From the NCBI GenBank assembly GCA_030609345.1, contig JAUWCK010000002.1:1-39835 (forward strand): 39,835 nt of DNA. The letters run 5' to 3'. Positions 1 to 9,495 of this stretch are shown here, piece after piece. The notes under the pieces were generated by a model that saw nothing but the letters and a program-made list of their open reading frames with translations, was not told the origin of the DNA and did no database searches. The stretch's first letter is position 1. Each line of letters opens with the position of its first letter. This stretch comes from Methanosarcinales archaeon. GTDB taxonomy: Archaea > Halobacteriota > Methanosarcinia > Methanosarcinales > Methanogasteraceae. The position numbers and the translations under genes were made by a program.

Positions 1-75
1 CCATCGGAAGCGTTCACGAGAAAATTGAGACCAGGGGATATATTTCATGCCATGGTGAACTTGTTTGGGTGGTGA
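1..75 (+). CDS. possible C-terminal end of an unidentified protein entering from the left edge
   Basis: Frame 1 is open from the first base to a TGA at 73-75 and encodes 24 residues ending in HAMVNLFGW. The composition looks protein-like, but the piece is too short to assign to a family. If real, it is the only plus-strand coding sequence in the window and converges on the transposase remnant. It could equally be chance open frame. Confidence 0.25.
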   Translation, partial: PSEAFTRKLRPGDIFHAMVNLFGW

Positions 76-120
76 TTAGTATGAGAAAATCTACTTGAAG
101 TAATACTGAAATAGGCGAAA

Positions 121-608
121 TCATTTCAGGAAAACACAAAACCGTAATGTGAGCAAAGAGTCAAGTTCTTCTTTGTAGGTGGTGTCCGTCTGGTTCAAGC
201 AGTTGACGATGGTGTTTTTGAAATCCTTAAACTCGGAATAATATTTCGAATATAAACACTGTTTCTGAACGAACTTCCATAATCGTTCAATAATATTTAA
301 ATTGGGTGAATACGGAGGAATGTAAAGTAATTCGATATCAAGGGATTCTGCTAACTCCCAAACAAGTTTGCACTTCTGATATCTAACATTGTCCAAAACA
401 AGGGTGATTGGGACTCTATTATCAAGGCGCGAAATGCGCCACAATAAATCACAAAAGCTCTGAGCGTTGATATACGTATTGTTGGTAACAGTGATCAATT
501 CGTGAGTTACAGCATTTAACGCACCCAAAACATTGAACCGCTTTCTGCCAGAAGGGGCTTTAATAAACAATCTCTTAAAAGACCACAATATTCCGAGAAA
601 GGGAGCCA
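121..608 (-). pseudogene. truncated IS630-family transposase (C-terminal DDE part)
   Basis: The frame encodes the C-terminal half of an IS630-type DDE transposase. It contains FNVLGALNA, then the second catalytic Asp in ITLVLDNVRYQK, then the hallmark YIPPYSPNLNIIERLWKF with the terminal Glu. The N-terminal helix-turn-helix region and the segment with the first catalytic Asp are missing, because the homologous frame stops at about 608 where it runs directly into the 5' part of a binding-protein gene. No terminal inverted repeat was recognised on either side. The remaining frame is intact to its TGA at 121-123, but it cannot encode an active enzyme. It is best read as an insertion-sequence scar left by insertion followed by deletion. 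Confidence 0.8.
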
Positions 609-772
609 TATTCAAGGATGATCAGCTCGGTATAGGTCACATCCTGCATGTTTATCGTGTCGTCTTCGTTTGCGTTTCCGAAGATGCCGAGAGTGTAGTC
701 GGATGCTGCGGCTGGCAGCGCAAGCAGCAGCAATCCCACGGTTATTCCAGCCAATATTGTATTCATTCCCAT
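608..772 (-). pseudogene. 5' fragment of a dockerin-bearing substrate-binding protein, cut by IS630 remnant
   Basis: This fragment starts at ATG 772 after a strong SD (AAGGAGGTAATTACACA). It encodes a signal peptide ending ALPAAA and the first dockerin helix (SDYTLGIFGNANEDDT... to LIILEY). That is the same start as the fourteen intact SBPs in this window. After the EY codons the sequence switches abruptly to the transposase frame, so the second calcium loop and the whole ligand-binding domain are gone. The upstream leader at 787-905 is preserved, so it may still be transcribed. It is a fifteenth member of the family, now dead. Confidence 0.85.
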
Positions 773-786
773 TGTGTAATTACCTC

Positions 787-905
787 CTTATGATTTGTTT
801 GTTGTTCTGTACAATCATTCACGTAATACGTGTCACATAGCGCATGTGCATCATAGATATTTAATTCAAAACTTAAAACTTTCGATGATTATTTTCATAA
901 TATAT
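787..905 (-). promoter_or_regulatory. conserved SBP leader/promoter, copy 1
   Basis: This is one of three similar leaders (the others are at about 16790-16915 and 32930-33055), each upstream of an SBP start. Read on the minus strand, a BRE-like CGAAAG (879-884) is followed by a TATA-like TTTTAAGT (871-878). This lies 99 bases from the start codon, against 98 in the other two copies. Between them are a GCATGTGC-like block and a small palindrome CACGTAATACGTG. Promoter function is inferred from conservation and spacing. Confidence 0.55.
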
Positions 906-926
906 TGCCTTCTTGTTCTTTGCGCA

Positions 927-1790
927 TCACCAGAACAATGCCAGCGCAAAGATCACCGCAAGCATGATCCCGGTCCTTATCGCTGTTGCTATCACGAGTA
1001 TCTGTATTCCAATCCTCTGACCGAATGACATAGTGTGGTATCAAGTATTTCGCCACCCATGGCACTCAATAGAACATCACCAACGAGCAGCGTCAGAATG
1101 ACTTCTTTGCTGGTAAGAACTCCGGTCGAAAGGAGAGTGTCGGCTGTCGAATGCGCTGCGATGACGCTCAAGCCAGCAGCCGGTATCGGAAAGTACTCAC
1201 AGACACCGCCGAGATACCTGCGAGCAGATCAAAGGCTCCGATTGTTATCAGGAACAGACAACAAAGAAGATAGGGGCGGTCATGCATAGTATTCGCTTGA
1301 CGGTGCCCTTCGACACTTGCAAACTGATCTCGAAAGCCTCTTTTAACGGAGGACGCCCCTCTGCTGGGCGATCTACAGGCTTATGATCCCTCTTCGCCAG
1401 AAGAAATCTACCAGCGAGCAGGATAAGCAGTGTCTTGATAAATCCGACGCACCAATATATGGAAGTAAATGAGTCCGGTCATACCCAGGAGGTATGAGCA
1501 CTGGAAGCAGTGCACGCCAGTGCATAACAATCGCTGGAAATGAGGTCATCATGGACGCTACGAAGAGTTCATTCTTCTCGATCAGTTTATCGTGTAAAAA
1601 GAGGCGAGCATCGAATTGGCAGATGTCGGGGATATGAATCGGTCATGAAACTGGCTCCACACTCATTCCTCAGATTGACGAAGTTTGAGATCGGTCTCGC
1701 TATATATGCGATCTTGTTCATGACCCTGAGCGCGACGATGAACTCGGCGAAGACTACACCGAGCACCGTGAACACCATCTTCAACCTTAA
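927..1790 (-). pseudogene. degraded nucleoside-recognition (Gate) domain membrane protein
   Basis: The minus strand holds recognisable pieces of a Gate-domain permease scattered over several frames. In order they are: VFTVLGVVFAEFIVALRV and NKIAYIARPISNFVNL with ECGASFMT; FISPTSANSMLASFYT; DKLIEKNELFVASMMTSF; GFIKTLLILLAGRFLLAKR; PPLKEAFEISLQVSKGTVKR; then LSVIAAHSTADTLLSTG and a hydrophobic end IMLAVIFALALFW with a TGA at 927-929. At least four frameshifts separate them. The N-terminus is missing because the sequence joins the 3' part of giant protein A at about 1771. An intact but clearly divergent paralogue lies at 13981-14952. The family assignment rests on these motifs and the hydrophobic pattern. 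Confidence 0.75.
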
Positions 1791-1830
1791 TTATATGCCC
1801 ATCCCGCGTGTCCGGGTCATCTATTGCGGC

Positions 1831-4800
1831 CTAGATGGCGGGGAAGTTTTCGCCTGTGTTTATGTTGTGAACCGAGGTTTGTGTCGGAGGCGGGGGAGTA
1901 GGCTCTCCAATGGCTACCTCATCATCAATCCAGATTGCCGGTATCTCTTCTGGCATTGCCCCACCCCATTCATTGAAGGTGATGCCCACGAGTGCCCCAT
2001 TCGATATGTCCAGAACGCATGCACCACCCTCTGATCCTGTCGTCTCGAAGTCTATCCGTGTTACATATCCGGACCCGCTTACTATATCATCGGGACCAGA
2101 GAGCATGAAGATCACCCTGATCCTGTCTGCACCCATAAAACGCCAGCCGATGATCGGTATCGTTGTGCCACTTATGTTTCCTGCATCGACACCGCGCACA
2201 TTCACAACGCTCGGATCGAAGGACAGGTCGAATTGCCCTGCGTATAGATTGGTAACATTCCTCATGTCGATCGTCGCATTGAATGTGTCAGATACGAGTT
2301 CAGGGGCATTGACGGTAACCGGCACCCCAATGACCATCTCATCATCAATCCAGATTGCTGGTATCGCATCTCCTTCCGTATCAGCAAGCTTCCCCTCCGA
2401 TATATCCAGAACGCATGAATCACCCTGTGATCCTGTTATCTCGAAGGCCATCCTCGCCACACATCCGGATCCGCTCACTGCGTCGTCACCAGAGAGTTCG
2501 AAGAGCACCCTGATCGTGTTAGCGTCCATGAAACGCCAGTTGACAATCGGTATCGTTGTGCCGTCGATGTTTCCTGCAGTGACATCGGTCACGTTCACAA
2601 CGTCCAGCTCAAACGTTAGATCGAAATGTCCTCCATTCATGCAAGCGACGTCCTCTATCTCGATCGTGGCATTGAATGCTCCAGATACGATCGATACAAT
2701 ATCAGGCGCACTGACGGTAACCGGCACTCCAACGGTCACCTCGGAATCGTTCCAGATTGCCGGTATCTCATCCGCTACCGTGTCAGTAAGTGTTCCATCC
2801 GATAGGTCCAGAACGCTCATGTCGCCCTGCGATCCTGTTACCTCGAAACTGATCGTGGCTATCCGCCCTGAACCGCGTAATCCTGCAGTTCCCTGAGGAT
2901 TGAAGAGCACGGTAATCGTATCAGAATCAATGAACTCCCATGAAACTATCGGCATCTGTTTGCCGACTACCGCAGTTACGTTCACAACACCCGGATCAAA
3001 CGTTAGATCGAACTGCCCGTAATCCAGATCAACGACATTGCTGATGTCAATTGTTGCATCGAATGCACCAGATACGATTTCAGGAGCATTGACACTGACC
3101 TGTGCCCTACTTTCTTCTGGTGTGAAGTAATTCTCGAAAGGCATCATCAGCGGGTAATTGTCCCTGTCGGAGCCTATACGGTATGGAGAATCCCCAATTC
3201 CATCCTTCTCCGAATCGCTTCCCATGTAATCATCCCAGTAGTTGCCCAAATAGTTCGCGAAGGCCATGTCCCTGTAGGTGTAGTTTATCTTTGATGTTGA
3301 GTTCCAGATGTTTGCGGAGGAACGAGAATTGATGTTATCCAAATTGTTCAGGTATATGACATTGCTATATGAATACTCGAAGCAGATGCTCTCCCGATTC
3401 TTTGAGCAATCATTGCTTGATATGCTGTTGTTGCCTGAACTATCGAGCCAGATACCAGTATCATGGTTATGTGAGCATTTATTGTTCGATATGCTGTTGT
3501 TGCTTGAATGAGCGAAATAGGCGCCATACTGGTTGTTTGAGCAAGTGTTATTCCTTATAGTGATATTTGTAGAGAAGGCTATTTCTACGCCAACGCTTGC
3601 ATCATTCAATTCTTGACTTTCAACCAGAATGCCATTGCAATTCACAAGTATCACCTGACCGGCTCCTTCGGGAATTCTCCCGGATTCGATATCCTTCCAG
3701 TAATAAACTGGTTTTCCATTCACCGTGTTGCTTTCATCTATCTCATGCGTGTAATCGCTCAGTGAATCACCCTGGATGAATATTCCACTCTCAAACATGA
3801 CATTGCCTGTTAATCTGTTGTTGCTTGAACCATCGAGCCAGATGCCATCATCCCAATTATTTGAGCAATTATTGTTCGATATGATATTGTTGTCTGAGCT
3901 ATCGAGCCAGATGCCATCCCCATTGTGTGAGCATTTATTGTTCGATATGTTGTTGTATGAACCATCGATGAAAATGCCAATGCCCTTGTTTGAGCAGTTG
4001 TTACAGGAAACGTTGCAGTAACATGCATTGAGATATATTCCCGCACTGTCGGATGCAGATCTTCCTGCTCTTCTCGTCACCGTAAACCCACTGACATTGG
4101 CATGATCCGCGGTTATCTCAACGACATGATCAGATCCCACATCTTGAATAATACAATTCGCAGACCCGTTTTCAGATCGTATCGTCAGGGATTTGGCAAC
4201 TCTCAGATTCTCATGATAAACACCATCTTCGACTTCGATTACATGCCCCTCCAGCGTATCAGGGTCATCGATTGCGATCCGGATGAATGGAAATTCCTCG
4301 CCAGTGTTTATGTTACGGACCCGATTCACCGGTGTACATTCTCCAATTGTCACCTCGCTATCAGTCCAGATTACTGGCATCTTCTCTGCATTATTGTTAA
4401 CGAGCAATCCCTCTGATATATCCAGAACGCATGAATCACCCTCTGATCCTGTTAGTTCGAAGGTTATCTTCGCTACATATCCGGATCCGCTGACCCCCTT
4501 GATACCGGGAAGATTGAAGAGTACTCCAATCCGGTTCACATCCATGAACCACCACCCTATAACCGGTATCTCTGTATCACTTATACATCCCACCTCCACA
4601 TCTTCAACAATCACAACACCCGGATCGAATGATAGTTCGAACTGTCCGCAGTCCATGTCGGTTACGTTCTCCACGTCTATCGTGACCTCAAATGTGTCAG
4701 TTGCAACCGGAGGGGCGTTAACGGTAACCGGCGCTGGAATGATCACCTTATCATCAAACCAGACGGCTGGTATCTCCTCTCCTCCCGCATCAACAAGTTT

Positions 4801-7800
4801 TCCATTCGATATATCCAGAACGCTAACGCAACCTCGCAGTCCTAACATCGCAAAGCCGATCCTTGCCATATACCCTGATCCGCCGACCCCACCCTCACCA
4901 GAGAGTTTGAAGGTTACCCTGATCGTGTCTGCATCCGTGAAACGCCAGTTGACAATCGGTACCGTTGTGCCTCCTATGTTTCCTGCATCGACATCGGTCA
5001 CGTTCACAATGCGTGAATCAAACGAAAGATCAAACTGCCCGGAACCAAGATCAGCAACATGATGGATATCGATTGTGGCGTTGAATGAGCCAGATATCAC
5101 TTCCGGAGCATTGACACTGACATGCATCATATTTTCTGTTGGTACAGAGTAATTCTCGAAAGGTACCATCAGCGGGCAATTGTCCCTGTCGGAACTGATG
5201 CGATAAGGAGAATCCCCAATTCCATCGTTGTCCGAATCGCTTCCTTCGTAATCATCCCAGTAGTTGCCTAAATAGTTCGTGAATGTCCGGTCTTTGTATG
5301 TGTAGTTTATCCTTGATGTTGAGTTCCAGATGTTTGCAGAGGAACGAGAATTGATGTTATCCTTGTTGTTTATGAAATTGTTTAGATATATAACATTGTT
5401 GCATGATTTATAGAAGTAGACGCCATCGTCCTGGTTGTTCGAGCAATTATTGCATGATACGATGTTGTTGCATGATTCATAGAGGCGGATGCCATCGTAG
5501 TTGTTGTTTGAGCAATCATTGCTTGATACGATGTTGTTGTCTGAACCATCGAGGCGAATGCTCTCATAGTTGGTGTTCGAGCAATTATTGCCTGATACGA
5601 TGTTCTTGCATGATTCAGAGAGGCGAATGCCGACACAGTTGTTTGAACAGTTATTGTTGGAAACGTTGCAGTAACCCGCACTTAGGTATATCCCGGCTTT
5701 ATCGGATGTTGCTCCCAACACCTTAAAACCGCTTATATTCACGCAATCCACAGTTACCGTAACGACATGCTCACATCTCCTTGCAGCCTGAATAACACAA
5801 TTCGCAGACCCATTTTCCGACCGAATCGTCAGGGATTTGGTGACATTCGCGTTCTCATGATAAACACCATCTTCGACCTCGATTATATGCCCGTCCGATG
5901 TATCGGGGTCATCGATTGCTGCCTGGATGAAAGAGAAATCTTCGCCAGTGTTCACGTTGCGAACTTGATTTACCGGAGTATCTTCTCCAATGGTCACCTC
6001 GCAATCGTTCCAGATTGCTGGGATCTTATCCGCATTATTGTTAACAAGCAGTCCATTGGATATGTCCAGAACGCTTGCATCACCCGGTGATCCGGTCAGT
6101 TCGAAGTTTATCCTTGCCGCACATCCGGACCCGCTGACCCCTCTGATACCGGGAAGATTGAATATCACTATGATGGTGTCCGCATTCCTGAAACTCCACA
6201 TAGTTGGTATTTCCGTATTACCTACACTTCCAGCCCTCACATCTTCAACGGTCACAACGCTCGGATCAAAGGAGAATTCGAACTGTCCGGAATCCAGATC
6301 AGTTACGTTCTCTACGTCTATCGTGACCTCAAATGTGTCGGTTACAATCAGAGGCGCGTTAACGGTAACCGGAACTGCAATGATCACCTCCTTATCAATC
6401 CAGAGTGCTGGTATCTCAGATCCTCCCGTATCAACAAGTTTTCCATTCGATATGTCCAGAACACTAACACACCCCAGCGGTCCCAGCATCGCAAAGTCCA
6501 TCCTTGCCACGTATCCGGATCCGCTGACCCCCAGTTCATCAGATAGTTCAAAGAGCACCCTGATCGTGTCCGCGTCCATGAAACGCCAGTTGACCTGTAC
6601 TGTCGTGTTCTCTATCGTTCCTGCATCAACACCGGTCACATTCATGATGTTTGAATCAAACGTCAGATCGAACTGTCCGGAATCAAGATCCCCGATATGG
6701 CGGACGTTTATTGTGGCATTGAATGCGCCAGATACGATTCCAGGGGCATCGACACTGACCGCGGAGCAATTCTCAAAAGGCACCATCAGCGGGTGATTGT
6801 CTTTTCCTGAACCTATGTCGTATGGAGTGTCGCCGACTCCATCCCCGTCCGAATCGCGTCCCGTGTAATCATCCCAGTAGTTGCCTAAATAGTTCGAGAA
6901 GGTCGTGTCGTTGTAGGTGTAGTCTATTTTTAATGTTGAGTTCCAGATGTTTGCAGAGGGGCAAGAACTGGTCTTGATGTCACCGGCGTTGTTCATGAAA
7001 CTGTTCAGGTATATTGCAGTCTCGCGTGATTCGTAGAGGTGGATGCCGGCATCCCGGTTGTTTGAGCAATTATTGGTTCTTATAGCAATATTTGAAGAGA
7101 ATGCTACTTTTATGCCGATGCTTGCATTGTGCAATTCCTGATCTTCAACCAGAACGTCCTTGCAATTCACGAGTATCACCTGACCTGCCCCCTCAGGAAT
7201 TCTCCCGGATTTGGTATCCAACCAGTAATAAACCGGTTTTCCGTTCACCATGTTGCTCTCATCTATCTCATGCGTGTAATAGCTCAGTGAATTGCCCCGG
7301 ATGGATATTCCATTCCCAAACATGCTGTTGCCGGTTAATTTGCTGTTGCTTGAGTCATCGAGGCAGATGCCAGCTCGCTCGTTGTTCGAGCAGGTGTTAT
7401 CCGATATGCTGTTGTTGCTTGAGTCATCGAGGCGGACTCCAGCCCAGTAGTTGTTCGAGCAGGTGTTATCCGATATGCTGTTGTTGCTTGAGTCGTCGAT
7501 GTGGATACCAGCCCATTCATTGTTTGAGCAGGTGTTATCCGATATGCTGGTGTTGCTTGAATCGCCGAGGTAGATACCAACATCGTTGTTTGAGCAAGTG
7601 TTGTTTCTTATGGTAACATTCGAAGAGAAGACAGCCTCTACACCAACATTTGCATTGTTTAATTCCTGATCTTCAACCAGAACGTCCTTGCAATTCACGA
7701 GTATCACCTGACCTGCCCCACCAGGAATTCTTCCGGATTCGATATCCAACCAGTAATAGACCGGTTTTCCGTTCACCATGTTGCTTTCATCTATCTCATG

Positions 7801-9492
7801 CGTGTAATAGCTCAGTGAATTGCCCCGGATGGATATTCCATTCCCAAACATGCTGTTGCCTGTTAATCTGTTGTTGCTTGAATATCTGAGGTAGATGCCA
7901 ACATCGTTGTTTGAGCAAGTGTTGTCTGATATGCTGTTGTTGCTTGAGTCATAGATGTAGATGCCAGCTCGCTCGTTGTTCGAGCAGATGTTGTTCGATA
8001 TGCTGTTGTTGCTTGAATGACCAAGGTAGATGCCAACATCGTTGTTTGAGCAAGTGTTGTTCCTTATGGTAACATTCGAAGAGAAGACCGCCTCTACGCC
8101 AACATTTGCATTGTTTAATTCCTGATCTTCAACCAGAATGTCATTACAATTCACGAGTATCACCTGACCTGCCCCACCAGGAATTCTTCCGGATTCGATA
8201 TCCAACCAGTAATAGACCGGTTTTCCGTTCACCGTGTTGCTTTCATCTATCTCATGCGTGTAATCGCTCAGTGAATTACCACTGATGGATATTCCATTCT
8301 CAAACATACTATTGCTTGTTAATCTGTTGTCGCTTGAATCATCGAGGAGGATGCCATATTCATTGGTTGAGCAAGTGTTGCCTGAGATGATGTTGTTGCT
8401 TGAATAACCGAGGCTGATGCCAGATCGCTCGTTGTTCGAGCAAGTGTTGTTCGATATGATGTTGTTACCTGAACCATAGAGGCGTATGCCATATTCATTG
8501 TTCGAGCAGTTGTTATTGGAGACGTTGCAGTAACTTGCAGTGAGGTGTATTCCTGCGCTGCTGAATGCTGATTCTGGTAATCCCATCACCGTAAAACCAC
8601 TTACCCTGACATAATTCGTAGTTACCTCAACGACATGTTTATATCTCCTTGCAGCCTGAATAATGCAATTTGAAGGCCCGTTTTCCGACCGAATCGTCAG
8701 GGATTTGGTGACCTGTACGTTCTCACGATAAACACCATCTCCAACCTCGAGTACATCCCCATCCGATGTATCATAGTCATTGATTGCGTCCTTGATGGAG
8801 GAAAAGATTTCGCCAGTGTTTATGTTGCGAACCTGATTTACTGGAGTATGCTCCCCAATGGTCACCTCATCATCAATCCAGACTGCTGGTATCTCATCAG
8901 CGCCCGTATCAACAAGCCCCACATCCGATATGTCCAGAACGCTAATATCACCATGCGATCCGGTTACCTCAAAGTCTATCCTTGCCACATATCCGGACCC
9001 GCTTACCCCGCGCACTCCCGGGAGGTTGAAGAGCATGCGAATCGTGCCGGCATCCATGAACTGCCACGAATCTACTGGCACCTGTTTGCCGTCTATGTTT
9101 CCGGCATGAACGGCAGTCACGTTCACAACGCTTGAATTGAAGGAGAGATCAAACTGCCCGGAATCGAGATCGGCGACATTGTGGATGTCTATCGTCACGT
9201 TGAATGCGCCGGACACAACTTCCGGAGCATTGACACAGACCTGCATCTTCTCTGCCATCATCCGTATCATGAGTGCGTCAAGCGAGTTCACCCTGCCGTC
9301 AGCATTCACATCGGCACGCTCCGGATCAGGTGCTACGCTCCCGGCAGCCATCTGGAGTGCGAGCAGCGAGTCTGCTGTGGTGATTATGCCATCCGCGTTC
9401 ACGTCGCTGATGATGTTATGTTCTGCCGATACCGGTGCGCTGAATGCTGCGAGGGCTATCAGCACGCAGTAGATCGCATATTTTGTTTTCAT
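1831..9492 (-). CDS. giant secreted scaffold-like protein A: dockerin, eight cohesin-like domains, NosD-type beta-helices
   Basis: The protein has 2553 residues. A signal peptide (1-23, ending VSA) is followed by a canonical type I dockerin (about 25-84) with calcium loops DVNADGIITTAD and DVNADGRVNSLD. Cohesin-like domain 1 (85-216) precedes beta-helix block 1 (217-905), cohesins 2-3 (909-1177), beta-helix 2 (1178-1454), cohesins 4-5 (1456-1724), beta-helix 3 (1725-2127) and cohesins 6-8 (2129 to about 2538). Each cohesin-like domain carries a VNAPE..V start, SGQFDLSFD, a WRFMDADTIRV strand, GVSGSGYVARI and an IPAIWIDDEVTI end. The helices consist of NNTCSNN..GI rungs of 22-23 residues, a THEIDESNTVNGKPVYYW module and a GNYWDDY..SDSDGDGIGD end module. 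No membrane anchor is seen. ATG 9492 lies 3 nt after gene B and its SD (AAGGTGTG) is inside B. The end is abnormal: an amber codon cuts a fourth beta-helix just as it begins. Proposed role: extracellular scaffold binding dockerin-bearing proteins; this is inference. Confidence 0.85.
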   Translation of the reverse strand: MKTKYAIYCVLIALAAFSAPVSAEHNIISDVNADGIITTADSLLALQMAAGSVAPDPERADVNADGRVNSLDALMIRMMAEKMQVCVNAPEVVSGAFNVTIDIHNVADLDSGQFDLSFNSSVVNVTAVHAGNIDGKQVPVDSWQFMDAGTIRMLFNLPGVRGVSGSGYVARIDFEVTGSHGDISVLDISDVGLVDTGADEIPAVWIDDEVTIGEHTPVNQVRNINTGEIFSSIKDAINDYDTSDGDVLEVGDGVYRENVQVTKSLTIRSENGPSNCIIQAARRYKHVVEVTTNYVRVSGFTVMGLPESAFSSAGIHLTASYCNVSNNNCSNNEYGIRLYGSGNNIISNNTCSNNERSGISLGYSSNNIISGNTCSTNEYGILLDDSSDNRLTSNSMFENGISISGNSLSDYTHEIDESNTVNGKPVYYWLDIESGRIPGGAGQVILVNCNDILVEDQELNNANVGVEAVFSSNVTIRNNTCSNNDVGIYLGHSSNNSISNNICSNNERAGIYIYDSSNNSISDNTCSNNDVGIYLRYSSNNRLTGNSMFGNGISIRGNSLSYYTHEIDESNMVNGKPVYYWLDIESGRIPGGAGQVILVNCKDVLVEDQELNNANVGVEAVFSSNVTIRNNTCSNNDVGIYLGDSSNTSISDNTCSNNEWAGIHIDDSSNNSISDNTCSNNYWAGVRLDDSSNNSISDNTCSNNERAGICLDDSSNSKLTGNSMFGNGISIRGNSLSYYTHEIDESNMVNGKPVYYWLDTKSGRIPEGAGQVILVNCKDVLVEDQELHNASIGIKVAFSSNIAIRTNNCSNNRDAGIHLYESRETAIYLNSFMNNAGDIKTSSCPSANIWNSTLKIDYTYNDTTFSNYLGNYWDDYTGRDSDGDGVGDTPYDIGSGKDNHPLMVPFENCSAVSVDAPGIVSGAFNATINVRHIGDLDSGQFDLTFDSNIMNVTGVDAGTIENTTVQVNWRFMDADTIRVLFELSDELGVSGSGYVARMDFAMLGPLGCVSVLDISNGKLVDTGGSEIPALWIDKEVIIAVPVTVNAPLIVTDTFEVTIDVENVTDLDSGQFEFSFDPSVVTVEDVRAGSVGNTEIPTMWSFRNADTIIVIFNLPGIRGVSGSGCAARINFELTGSPGDASVLDISNGLLVNNNADKIPAIWNDCEVTIGEDTPVNQVRNVNTGEDFSFIQAAIDDPDTSDGHIIEVEDGVYHENANVTKSLTIRSENGSANCVIQAARRCEHVVTVTVDCVNISGFKVLGATSDKAGIYLSAGYCNVSNNNCSNNCVGIRLSESCKNIVSGNNCSNTNYESIRLDGSDNNIVSSNDCSNNNYDGIRLYESCNNIVSCNNCSNNQDDGVYFYKSCNNVIYLNNFINNKDNINSRSSANIWNSTSRINYTYKDRTFTNYLGNYWDDYEGSDSDNDGIGDSPYRISSDRDNCPLMVPFENYSVPTENMMHVSVNAPEVISGSFNATIDIHHVADLGSGQFDLSFDSRIVNVTDVDAGNIGGTTVPIVNWRFTDADTIRVTFKLSGEGGVGGSGYMARIGFAMLGLRGCVSVLDISNGKLVDAGGEEIPAVWFDDKVIIPAPVTVNAPPVATDTFEVTIDVENVTDMDCGQFELSFDPGVVIVEDVEVGCISDTEIPVIGWWFMDVNRIGVLFNLPGIKGVSGSGYVAKITFELTGSEGDSCVLDISEGLLVNNNAEKMPVIWTDSEVTIGECTPVNRVRNINTGEEFPFIRIAIDDPDTLEGHVIEVEDGVYHENLRVAKSLTIRSENGSANCIIQDVGSDHVVEITADHANVSGFTVTRRAGRSASDSAGIYLNACYCNVSCNNCSNKGIGIFIDGSYNNISNNKCSHNGDGIWLDSSDNNIISNNNCSNNWDDGIWLDGSSNNRLTGNVMFESGIFIQGDSLSDYTHEIDESNTVNGKPVYYWKDIESGRIPEGAGQVILVNCNGILVESQELNDASVGVEIAFSTNITIRNNTCSNNQYGAYFAHSSNNSISNNKCSHNHDTGIWLDSSGNNSISSNDCSKNRESICFEYSYSNVIYLNNLDNINSRSSANIWNSTSKINYTYRDMAFANYLGNYWDDYMGSDSEKDGIGDSPYRIGSDRDNYPLMMPFENYFTPEESRAQVSVNAPEIVSGAFDATIDISNVVDLDYGQFDLTFDPGVVNVTAVVGKQMPIVSWEFIDSDTITVLFNPQGTAGLRGSGRIATISFEVTGSQGDMSVLDLSDGTLTDTVADEIPAIWNDSEVTVGVPVTVSAPDIVSIVSGAFNATIEIEDVACMNGGHFDLTFELDVVNVTDVTAGNIDGTTIPIVNWRFMDANTIRVLFELSGDDAVSGSGCVARMAFEITGSQGDSCVLDISEGKLADTEGDAIPAIWIDDEMVIGVPVTVNAPELVSDTFNATIDMRNVTNLYAGQFDLSFDPSVVNVRGVDAGNISGTTIPIIGWRFMGADRIRVIFMLSGPDDIVSGSGYVTRIDFETTGSEGGACVLDISNGALVGITFNEWGGAMPEEIPAIWIDDEVAIGEPTPPPPTQTSVHNINTGENFPAI
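3535..3825 (-). repeat. beta-helix module repeat, copy in protein A helix 3
   Basis: This is a DNA module of about 285 bp encoding the SMFE.GI...YTHEIDESNTVNGKPVYYW...GAGQVILVNC...SVGVE...ITIRNNTCSNN unit. Near-identical copies occur at 7058-8325 (three) and 10030-10775 (two). It probably spread by intragenic duplication or gene conversion. Confidence 0.7.
7058..8325 (-). repeat. three copies of the ~285-bp beta-helix module, separated by NNTCSNN rungs
   Basis: Copies begin near 8325, 7872 and 7340 on the minus strand. Between them lie short arrays of rungs with a 66-69 bp period. Copies 1 and 2 differ by only a few bases over long stretches, for example the GKPVYYWLDIESGRIPGG region. This indicates recent expansion inside the gene. 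Confidence 0.7.
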
Positions 9493-9495
9493 CGA

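Noticed and set aside
787..905. Cobalamin riboswitch in the conserved leader
   Set aside because: No B12-box-like conserved core was recognised. The conserved blocks look like a promoter plus short palindromes.
1831..1833. Pyrrolysine codon at the end of protein A
   Set aside because: The paralogous position is Gln. The frame is soon disrupted by a fusion to a pseudogene, and TAG serves as an ordinary stop in SBP11 and radical SAM 1.
1910..2896. Long plus-strand open frames opposite the cohesin regions (also 4283-5062, 5990-6796 and 11531-12337)
   Set aside because: They are antisense shadows of strongly conserved cohesin-coding DNA, recur at each cohesin with the same frame relation, and lack SD sites or recognisable domains.
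5400..5660. Regularly spaced repeats with a period near 66-69 bp, also at 7330-7600, 10950-11200 and 12560-12830, resembling CRISPR spacing
   Set aside because: They are in frame and encode beta-helix rungs (NNxCSNN..GI) of proteins A and B. The 'spacers' are variable rung residues and no cas genes are present.
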